Source: Hyphomicrobiales bacterium (GTDB taxonomy: Bacteria > Pseudomonadota > Alphaproteobacteria > Rhizobiales > Beijerinckiaceae). Taken from it: 11,983 bases of DNA. The stretch is taken from assembly GCA_028290085.1 (NCBI GenBank), contig JAQGKN010000125.1, positions 1 to 11,983 on the forward strand, in the 5' to 3' direction. The notes beneath the pieces were generated by a model that saw only the letters and a program-made list of their open reading frames with translations, searched no databases and was not told where the DNA came from. Positions 6,276 to 11,983 of this stretch are shown here, one piece after another. The position numbers and the translations under genes are program-made. The stretch's first letter is position 1. Each line of letters starts with the position of its first letter.

Positions 6276-8054
6276 CTACTCGGCAGCTTCTTCTATGAAG
6301 ACAGAGCCAGCCTGCGTCTCGACAAGGCGGCGATAAACCCCGCCTGCCCTCAGCATCAGCTCCCGATGCGTGCCGTCCTCCACGATCCGTCCGTGGTCGA
6401 ATACGAGGATGCGGTCGAGTCGCTGCACGGTCGAGAGACGGTGCGCGATAACGATGGTCGTGCGCCCCGCCGCCACCCGGTCCATGGCCTCGCGGATATA
6501 ATGCTCCGACACGGAATCGAGGCTCGATGTCGCCTCGTCGAGGATGAGAATGGGCGTTGCCGCCAGAATGGCGCGCGCGATGGCCACGCGCTGGCGCTCG
6601 CCACCCGACAGCTTGACGCCGCGCTCGCCGACCAGCGTCTCGTAGCCCTTGGGCAGAGCGCTCACGAATTCCTCGACATGGGCAAGCCGCGCGGCCTCCA
6701 CGATCTCGTCCATGGTCGCGCCGGGGCGGCCGTAGGAGATGTTTTCCGCAATGGAGCGATGAAACAGCACGGGATCCTGCGGCACAAGGCCAACTGATGA
6801 GCGCAGCGACGACTGGCTGACGTGGGCAATATCCTGCCCGTCGATGCAGATGCGGCCGCCATCGAGATCGTAGAGACGCTGGATCAGCTTCACGAAGGTC
6901 GATTTGCCGGCGCCCGATTGCCCGACCAGCCCGACCCGCTGCCCGGCGGGTATCGTCAGCGAGAAATCCGCATAGAGCGGTTCGCGCGCGCCTTTGTACT
7001 TGAAGGTGACATGCTCGAAAGCGATTTCGCCGCGCGGCACGCGCAGCTCGCTCGCGTCAGTGGCATCGGCGACCTGAAGCTCGGCAGTGCGGAAATCGAG
7101 CACGTCGTCCATGTCGTTGATCGTGCGCTGCACGCCGCGCACATGCTGGGCGATGTCGCGCAGATAGCCGGTGATGAGGAATTGCGTCGCGATGAGGCTG
7201 GCTATGTCGCCCGGCGTCGCCCGCCCCTGCGTCCACAGCCAGAGCCCCGTGCCGAGCATGCCGATTTGCAGCAGGATCAAAAGCCCCGCCTGCGCCAGCC
7301 CGGACACCGCGCTGCGGTCCCACGAGCGCACGGCCCGCCATTCCCAGCCGCGCGCGATCTCGGCGAATTGCTGGTCCTCGCGCGCCTCGGCTGCGAAGGA
7401 TTTGACGACGGCATTGCCGGTGATGGAATCGGCCAACACGCCGCTCATCTTGGAATCCCACTCCCGCGCCTCGACATTGGCGGGCCGGATCCACAACACC
7501 GCCAGCGCCACTGTGACGGCGAGAAACAGGAGAATGCCGACGGCCACTACGAGCCCGAGAATGGGCCAGCGCCAAGCGAACACCGCCGTCACGCCCACGA
7601 CCACGATGAAAGCGGGCAGCAAGCCAAAGGCCAGCGTGTCGGTAAAGGTGTCGAACGACGACATGCCGCGCGTGATCTTGCGGACGGTGGCGCCTGCGAA
7701 GGAATTGGCATGCCAGTCGGACGAAAACCGCTGCACCTTGGCAAAGGCATCGCGCCCGATTGTGGTGATGGCCCGCGCGCTGAGCCGGTTCAGCAGAAAC
7801 GTCACGATCTGCCGAGACGCCTGAAACAGCGCCCCCAGCGCAATGAAGATCACAAGCGCCCGGATGGCAGGCCCCGCGTCCCCCGGTTTGCCCGACGCGA
7901 CAGCATCGACCAGCCGCCCCGAGGCCAGAGGCACGAGAACATCGACCAGAGTGGACACGATCCGCGCCGCCACCAGCGTGAAAAACAACCCGGGCGACAG
8001 CAGCCAGTAGTGCACCACGAAGCGCAAAACGCGCGAAAATTTGGCTTTCGGCAT
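6276..8054 (-). CDS. ABC exporter half-transporter (fused membrane and ATPase domains)
   Basis: A 592-residue type IV ABC exporter of the MsbA/Atm1 architecture. The membrane domain spans about residues 15-310, with hydrophobic stretches near 18-45, 65-88, 141-190 and 253-275. The ATPase domain spans about 343-580, with Walker A GQSGAGKS (378-385), Q-loop PQDP (Q426), signature LSGGERQR (482-489), Walker B ILILDEA (502-508) with E507, and switch histidine H538 in IAHRLST. All catalytic residues are present, so it should be active as a homodimer in the inner membrane. The substrate is not readable. It lies 99 bp upstream of the ino1 operon on the same strand and could export the product of that pathway, or be unrelated. 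It starts at the ATG at 8054 with no strong Shine-Dalgarno, divergent from the DUF3644-like gene. Confidence 0.93.
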   Translation of the reverse strand: MPKAKFSRVLRFVVHYWLLSPGLFFTLVAARIVSTLVDVLVPLASGRLVDAVASGKPGDAGPAIRALVIFIALGALFQASRQIVTFLLNRLSARAITTIGRDAFAKVQRFSSDWHANSFAGATVRKITRGMSSFDTFTDTLAFGLLPAFIVVVGVTAVFAWRWPILGLVVAVGILLFLAVTVALAVLWIRPANVEAREWDSKMSGVLADSITGNAVVKSFAAEAREDQQFAEIARGWEWRAVRSWDRSAVSGLAQAGLLILLQIGMLGTGLWLWTQGRATPGDIASLIATQFLITGYLRDIAQHVRGVQRTINDMDDVLDFRTAELQVADATDASELRVPRGEIAFEHVTFKYKGAREPLYADFSLTIPAGQRVGLVGQSGAGKSTFVKLIQRLYDLDGGRICIDGQDIAHVSQSSLRSSVGLVPQDPVLFHRSIAENISYGRPGATMDEIVEAARLAHVEEFVSALPKGYETLVGERGVKLSGGERQRVAIARAILAATPILILDEATSSLDSVSEHYIREAMDRVAAGRTTIVIAHRLSTVQRLDRILVFDHGRIVEDGTHRELMLRAGGVYRRLVETQAGSVFIEEAAE

Positions 8055-8178
8055 GGAAGGGTTATGGCGCGGACGGGGAGTTAGGGCAATGGGGGGTGTT
8101 GGCTTCGCGCTCGCCCAATATGAGCTATCAATATGGCCGTCCAGATGTATGATTTATTTGGGCGTGCTGGGGATGCAA
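8055..8178. promoter_or_regulatory. Divergent intergenic region between exporter and DUF3644-like gene
   Basis: These 124 bases separate two divergent genes and must contain promoters for one or both. Base composition shifts within it from GC-rich on the exporter side to AT-richer toward 8120-8160. This marks the left edge of the compositionally different segment. No promoter consensus pair stands out clearly on either strand. Confidence 0.3.
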
Positions 8179-9411
8179 ATGTCTAGAAGATCAGGAAACA
8201 CGTTAGAAAAGTGGGAAATAGCTATTGTTAAGGGACTTTTGCGACAAGAACGCGTCTCGCAAGACATTCTTGCCTATTTTTCTCGCCCGAATCGTTCAAT
8301 CAATAATGCGCGAATTACAGAAATAAATAACGGCACGAAGCACAAATCCGTCAAGGCTGCGAGCGACGCCGAGGTCGAAGATTTTTTACTGAATTGGCCG
8401 AACGCTGACCCTTCCACAGGGCTAAATTACCAAGCAGACGAACTGCTAATCAAAGCACGTGCGGCTATGACAGCTGCGGTGCAGATATTTAACAGCGGGG
8501 GGCTATATTTCAGGTCCGAAATATTTATAATTACCGCAATAGTTGCGTGGACTTACTTGATGCACGCCTATTACAAACGTGAGGATATTGATTACCGCTA
8601 TGATAAAGGAGGCGCTGTAGAAAAGACGCCCGGAGGCGCCGACAGGCACTGGGACCTCACGAACTGTATATCGTTCGGAAAATGCCCGCTGAAATCTGGG
8701 GTCATAAACAATCTGAAATTTCTTGTGGGAATAAGGAATGAGATTGAGCATCAATTAACTAGCCGCATAGACGATGCACTCAGCGCGAAATTACAAGCCT
8801 GCTGTATCAATTTTAATGATGCGATAAAGCAGCTTTTTGGAAGCGAGTTTTCACTCGAAAAACGTCTGCCTATTGCTCTACAATTCGTTACGTTCGATGG
8901 TGCGCAACACAGCTCTTTAAAAGCTGCCCAGTTGCCGAACAATATTGCAACGGCAATGGACGATTTTCACAAAACACTAAGCCCTGACGAGCAAGCAGAC
9001 CCACAATTCCGCTACAAGGTCGCATTCGTACCTCTCATTGCAAGCAAGGCCTCAAAATCTGATCTGGCAGTCGAGTTTGTTAAAGCGGGATCCCCAGAAG
9101 CCAAGCAGGTCGAACGGATATTGCTCAAGGAGGTAGAGCGCCCGAAGCAGCTTCCTACCCAAGTAGTCACATCGATTATCGAAAATGGATACGCTTCTTT
9201 CAACATGCGGGATCACACTCTCATCTGCCAACAATTGGACGCGCGCAAACCGGCGAGTGGATATGGCGTGATGATTGGTAACACCTGGTATTGGTACGAT
9301 AATTGGCCTAAAAAGGTTTTGGAACTTCTCGCTAGTGGATGGTCGCGACCAGTTAAAATGGGGCAGATGTCCAAGACGGAAGCTCGCGAACCCGCAGTGA
9401 TCGCGAGCTGA
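8179..9411 (+). CDS. DUF3644-like protein with HEPN ribonuclease motif
   Basis: A 410-residue protein from the ATG at 8179, chosen because GGGGA lies 5 bases upstream and the conserved KWEIAIVKGLL region follows. In-frame ATGs at 8041, 8149 and 8173 lack this support or run into the exporter start. Residues 10-55 (SQDILAYFSRPNRSINNARI) look helix-turn-helix-like. The central region, with AAVQIFNSGG, FRSEIFIITAIVAWTYLMHAYY and GIRNEIEH, matches my recollection of DUF3644. R186-N187-E-I-E-H191 is the R-x4-H signature of HEPN-fold ribonucleases (family knowledge), suggesting metal-independent RNA cleavage. A C-terminal block, FNMRDHT...YGVMIGNTWYWYDNW, looks conserved but I cannot name it. Composition is far more AT-rich than neighbours: 8521-8580 is 22/60 G+C by hand count, against 45/60 for 7201-7260. 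This suggests horizontal transfer. No antitoxin-like partner adjoins it. Confidence 0.85.
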   Translation: MSRRSGNTLEKWEIAIVKGLLRQERVSQDILAYFSRPNRSINNARITEINNGTKHKSVKAASDAEVEDFLLNWPNADPSTGLNYQADELLIKARAAMTAAVQIFNSGGLYFRSEIFIITAIVAWTYLMHAYYKREDIDYRYDKGGAVEKTPGGADRHWDLTNCISFGKCPLKSGVINNLKFLVGIRNEIEHQLTSRIDDALSAKLQACCINFNDAIKQLFGSEFSLEKRLPIALQFVTFDGAQHSSLKAAQLPNNIATAMDDFHKTLSPDEQADPQFRYKVAFVPLIASKASKSDLAVEFVKAGSPEAKQVERILLKEVERPKQLPTQVVTSIIENGYASFNMRDHTLICQQLDARKPASGYGVMIGNTWYWYDNWPKKVLELLASGWSRPVKMGQMSKTEAREPAVIAS

Positions 9412-9445
9412 TTTTCTGCACGAAGCGAGCTCATAAAACAACGCT

Positions 9446-9516
9446 GTCATTGCGAGGAGCATAGCGACGCGGCAATCCAGAAGTCGCAGGATCGCGCTGG
9501 ATTGCTTCGCTCGCAA
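9446..9516. repeat. Imperfect palindromic intergenic repeat (REP-like), possible bidirectional terminator
   Basis: Two nested inverted pairs are visible. GCAATCCAG (9472-9480) pairs with CTGGATTGC (9497-9505) around a 16-base loop. TTGCGAG (9450-9456) pairs with CTCGCAA (9510-9516), with an asymmetric internal bulge. The wording (cattgcgagg...gcaatccag...ctggattgcttcgctcgcaa) matches a dispersed palindrome type I recall from many alphaproteobacterial genomes. It lies between two convergent genes (ending at 9411 and 9553), where such elements often sit and can end transcription from both sides. Confidence 0.7.
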
Positions 9517-9552
9517 AGAAGGCAGCAAACGCTCAGCCCGTCTAAAGCCCCC

Positions 9553-10230
9553 CTACCCCTGCATAATCCGCAGCCGCGAGCGCAGCGCCTCGTTGATGTG
9601 CACCCGCGCCGCCTCCTCCGCCCGCTCAGGATCCCGCGCGGCAATGGCAGCGATGATCTCGCGATGCTCCACCGCTGCCGGGTCCGGCCTCCCATCCACG
9701 CTGAAGGTCGTGCGGCCCAGCAAAGCGATGGCGTCCTGCAATTCCTGCAGGGCGCTGTCGAGGTAGCGGTTGCGGGCGGCGGCGAAGATGGTTTCGTGGA
9801 ACAGGCGGTTCAGCCGCGCCATTTCCAGCGAGTCGGGCTCGGCCGCCTCAAAACCACGTTGCAGATCCTGTAGCGCGTCGATCTCGATGGGCGAGGAATG
9901 CTGGGCCGCGAGGCGCGCCGCCGCTGCCTCCAGAATGGCGCGCATCGCATAGAGCTCGATCACTTCGGTCGTATCGAGGCGGCGCACGATGAGGCCCCTG
10001 CCCGTGGCCGGCACCACCAGCCCCTTGCTCACGAGGCGGCCGAAGGCCTCGCGCACCGGCGTGCGGCTGACATTGAGGCGCTGGGCCACATCCTCCTCGC
10101 GCAGGCGGTCGCCGGGGCGGTAGATGCCGCCGCGCAACGCCTCGCGCAACGAGCGGAAGACAGCTTCGCCCAAAGGCAGGCCGTCGCTGCGGTCCACGAC
10201 CACCCAATCCTGTCCAGCCCTGATCGTCAT
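9553..10230 (-). CDS. GntR-family (FCD/FadR subfamily) transcriptional regulator
   Basis: A 225-residue regulator. The N-terminal winged helix (about 15-84) contains IYRPGDRLREEDVAQRLNVS and RTPVREAFGRL, the GntR recognition-helix signature. The C-terminal all-helical FCD domain (about 88-215) has the expected metal/ligand histidines H145 (RLFHETI), H189 (EHREII) and H211 (VHINEAL). The start is the ATG at 10230: the domain fits from there, and the longer in-frame ATG at 10407 would overlap tcuA and add unconserved residues. It is divergent from tcuAB, 106 bp apart, so it most likely controls those genes in response to tricarballylate or a related tricarboxylate. Salmonella tcu genes use a LysR-type TcuR instead. 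It may also autoregulate through the shared region. Confidence 0.93.
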   Translation of the reverse strand: MTIRAGQDWVVVDRSDGLPLGEAVFRSLREALRGGIYRPGDRLREEDVAQRLNVSRTPVREAFGRLVSKGLVVPATGRGLIVRRLDTTEVIELYAMRAILEAAAARLAAQHSSPIEIDALQDLQRGFEAAEPDSLEMARLNRLFHETIFAAARNRYLDSALQELQDAIALLGRTTFSVDGRPDPAAVEHREIIAAIAARDPERAEEAARVHINEALRSRLRIMQG

Positions 10231-10246
10231 TGGCCTAAAACCTGCT

Positions 10247-10275
10247 TTGCATTTCTTTGTATCCAAAGATATACG
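10247..10275 (+). promoter_or_regulatory. Candidate tcuAB promoter overlapping a GntR-type operator
   Basis: A near-palindrome CTTTGTATCCAAAG (10255-10268) has perfect 5-base arms. Its core TTGTATCCAA differs by one base from TTGTATACAA, a pattern I associate with FCD-type GntR operators. A weak promoter-like pair flanks it: TTGCAT (10247-10252), a 17-base spacer, then TATACG (10270-10275), reading toward tcuA. Regulator binding there would cover the spacer and repress. The promoter boxes match the consensus only partly; the palindrome is the stronger observation. Confidence 0.45.
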
Positions 10276-10336
10276 GGAAACCACAAGCGTCGGATAGCCC
10301 GACCTCCAGACCACCGAAGGCCCCTGCGGAGACGAC

Positions 10337-11734
10337 ATGGTCGATCTGACGAAACGATACGATGTACTGGTGGTGGGGGGCGGCAATGCCGCGCTCTGCG
10401 CCGCCATCAGCGCCCGGCGCGACGGCGCTTCCGTCCTCGTGCTCGAGGCGGCCCCAAAGTTCTATCGCGGCGGCAACACGCGGCACACGCGCAATATGCG
10501 CTGCGCCCATGACGCCGCAACCGACACGCTGTCGGGCCCCTATTACGAGGACGAGTTCTACGACGATCTGCTGCGCGTGACCGGCGGCACGACGAACGAA
10601 GAGCTCGCCCGTCTCATGATCCACGAATCCAAGGAAATGCTCACCTGGATCGCGGAACAGGGCGTGCGCTTCCAGCCCTCGCTCGGCGGCACGCTGAGCC
10701 TTGGCCGCACCAATTCCTTCTATCTGGGCGGCGGCCGCGCCATGCTCAACGCGCTCTACAAGACGGCCGAAGACCTGGGCGTCGCCATCGCCTATGACGC
10801 GGAAGTGCTGGCGCTTAATGTCGAGAACGGCATGTTCATTTCCGCGCGCCTGAAACAGGACGACGGGTTCGTGGATGTGCGCGCAGGCGCGCTGGTCGCG
10901 GCAGCCGGCGGGTTCGAAGCCAATATCGACTGGCTGGAAGAAAGCTGGGGCCCCGCCGCGCGCAACTTCCTCATTCGTGGCACGCCGTATAATCGCGGCA
11001 CGGTGCTGAAAATGCTGCTCGGCGCGGGCGTCGAGGAGATCGGTGATCCCACACAGTGCCACGCAGTCGCTATCGACGCGCGCGCACCAAAATTCGACGG
11101 CGGTATCATCACGCGTCTCGATTGCGTGGTGTTTGGCATCGTCGTGAACAAGAATTGCGAGCGCTTTTACGACGAGGGCGAGGATGTCTGGCCCAAGCGC
11201 TACGCCATCTGGGGCCGGCTCGTGGCAGCACAGCCCGACCAGATCGGCTACATCATTTTTGATGCGCCCTCGCTCGATCTCTTCATGCCCTCGCTGTTCC
11301 CGCCCATCAAGGCCAACAGCATCGGCGAACTCGCAGAGAAGCTGGAGCTGGATCGCGCGGCGCTGGAACGCACGGTGTCGGATTTCAATGCGGCCGTCGT
11401 GCCGGGCACCTTCGATCACACGGTGCTCGACGATTGCCACACGGAAGGGCTGACGCCACAAAAATCCCACTGGGCGAGGCGCATCGAGAACGCGCCGTTC
11501 TACGCCTATCCCGTGCGGCCGGGCATCACCTTCACCTATCTGGGTGTGCGGGTGAACCGCGAGTCACGCATGATGATGGCCGATGGCTCGCCCTCCGCCA
11601 ACATGTTCGCAGCAGGAGAAATCATGGCCGGAAACGTCCTCACCAAAGGCTATGCAGCCGGGATTGGAATGACGATCGGCAGCGTCTTCGGGCGCATCGC
11701 AGGACGGGAGGCCGCAGCCAATGCACGCAACTAA
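10337..11734 (+). CDS. tcuA: FAD-dependent tricarballylate dehydrogenase
   Basis: A 465-residue flavoprotein of the fumarate reductase/succinate dehydrogenase flavoprotein type. Family knowledge: TcuA oxidises tricarballylate to cis-aconitate, with TcuB re-oxidising the flavin. The FAD loop [14 protein letters not shown] (10-23) opens the protein. TcuA-like blocks follow: [12 protein letters not shown] (45-56), [62 protein letters not shown] and the C-terminal FAD-closing [22 protein letters not shown]. They agree closely with my memory of Salmonella TcuA, and the length is normal. GGAG lies 5 bases before the ATG at 10337. The 3' end overlaps tcuB by 14 bases, so the two are coupled. It is divergent from the GntR regulator. 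Confidence 0.95.
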   Translation: MVDLTKRYDVLVVGGGNAALCAAISARRDGASVLVLEAAPKFYRGGNTRHTRNMRCAHDAATDTLSGPYYEDEFYDDLLRVTGGTTNEELARLMIHESKEMLTWIAEQGVRFQPSLGGTLSLGRTNSFYLGGGRAMLNALYKTAEDLGVAIAYDAEVLALNVENGMFISARLKQDDGFVDVRAGALVAAAGGFEANIDWLEESWGPAARNFLIRGTPYNRGTVLKMLLGAGVEEIGDPTQCHAVAIDARAPKFDGGIITRLDCVVFGIVVNKNCERFYDEGEDVWPKRYAIWGRLVAAQPDQIGYIIFDAPSLDLFMPSLFPPIKANSIGELAEKLELDRAALERTVSDFNAAVVPGTFDHTVLDDCHTEGLTPQKSHWARRIENAPFYAYPVRPGITFTYLGVRVNRESRMMMADGSPSANMFAAGEIMAGNVLTKGYAAGIGMTIGSVFGRIAGREAAANARN

Positions 11735-11983
11735 CATTCTGGCCGAGGCCGACCGCCTGATGACGGTCTGCAATTCCTGCCGCTATTGCGAGGGCCTCTG
11801 CGCGGTCTTCCCGGCCATGGAAATGCGCCGCGATTTTCAGGACGGCGATCTCAACTATCTCGCCAATCTCTGCCACAGCTGCGGCGCCTGCTATCACGAC
11901 TGCCAGTTCTCGCCGCCGCATGAATTCAACGTCAACGTCCCCCAGACGCTGGCGATCGCGCGCGCCGAATCCTGGGCGGCCTA
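11721..11983 (+). CDS. tcuB: Iron-sulfur protein of tricarballylate utilization, 3'-truncated by window edge
   Basis: Eighty-seven residues are visible and the frame is still open at the window end. Two complete CxxCxxCxxxC [4Fe-4S] motifs are present: C17-C20-C23-C27 ([11 protein letters not shown]) and C51-C54-C57-C61 ([11 protein letters not shown]). This layout and the position after tcuA fit TcuB, a membrane-associated protein that passes electrons from TcuA's reduced flavin to the quinone pool. Its membrane part would lie beyond the window. The ATG at 11721 lies within the last codons of tcuA (overlap 11721-11734). GGGAGG at 11706-11711 is its ribosome binding site. A transporter gene (tcuC-like or another family) would be expected downstream but is not visible. 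Confidence 0.92.
   Translation, partial: MHATNILAEADRLMTVCNSCRYCEGLCAVFPAMEMRRDFQDGDLNYLANLCHSCGACYHDCQFSPPHEFNVNVPQTLAIARAESWAA

Noticed and set aside
5109..6797. 562-residue + strand open frame
   Set aside because: Antisense to ino1 and the exporter ATPase domain, whose motifs are unmistakable. The frame crosses their intergenic gap and shows histidine/arginine-rich shadow composition.
6822..8084. 420-residue + strand open frame
   Set aside because: Antisense to the ABC exporter, with low-complexity R/H/P/Q-rich translation typical of a shadow frame.
8041..8178. 46-residue N-terminal extension of the DUF3644-like gene, from ATG at 8041
   Set aside because: It would overlap the exporter start, it has different composition, and it lacks a ribosome binding site. 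The ATG at 8179 has GGGGA at good spacing.
9412..9552. CRISPR-like or tandem repeat between the convergent genes
   Set aside because: Only one inverted-repeat element is present. There are no regularly spaced direct repeats.
10231..10407. 59-residue N-terminal extension of the GntR regulator, from ATG at 10407
   Set aside because: It would overlap tcuA and cover the whole divergent promoter region. The winged-helix domain begins normally from the ATG at 10230.
10235..11470. 411-residue minus-strand open frame
   Set aside because: Antisense to tcuA, which matches its family along its whole length. This frame has no recognisable motif.

Overview
The window looks like chromosomal DNA of a GC-rich alphaproteobacterium, probably of the Hyphomicrobiales (Rhizobiales) type. 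This rests on the mix of genes (bacterial-type Ino1 with CgeB-like glycosyltransferases, an FCD-type GntR regulator beside tricarballylate genes), short four-base gene overlaps, and an inverted repeat of the 'cattgcgag...gcaatccag' kind common in that group. The genus cannot be fixed from the sequence alone.

Positions 1-6176 hold a glycoconjugate-type biosynthetic locus. A partial CgeB-like glycosyltransferase on the + strand (1-935) runs tail-to-tail into a tightly packed minus-strand operon. Read from 6176 down to 932, its order is: inositol-3-phosphate synthase, histidine phosphatase, second CgeB-like glycosyltransferase, sugar nucleotidyltransferase, SAM methyltransferase, and a clan-A-like TIM-barrel glycoside hydrolase. 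The genes are joined by GTGA or ATGA overlaps or by gaps of 1 and 6 bases, so they are very likely co-transcribed and partly translationally coupled. Together they could make, activate, transfer, methylate and trim a sugar or inositol-containing product; the product itself is unknown. The hydrolase appears to be circularly permuted: the half carrying beta strands 4-8 and both catalytic glutamates precedes the half carrying strands 1-3.

Upstream of the operon, on the same strand, lies a full-length MsbA/Atm1-type ABC exporter half-transporter (6276-8054). Divergent from it is an AT-richer gene (8179-9411) for a DUF3644-like protein with an R-N-x3-H motif typical of HEPN ribonucleases. It looks horizontally acquired and may be a defence or toxin gene. 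A palindromic repeat (about 9446-9516) separates it from the next gene, which converges on it.

The right end is a tricarballylate catabolism locus. A GntR/FCD regulator (9553-10230, minus) is divergent from tcuA (10337-11734, +), which overlaps tcuB (11721 to beyond the window end). The 106-bp divergent region contains a near-palindrome resembling FCD-regulator operators. No tRNA, rRNA, CRISPR array, transposase or phage gene was seen.
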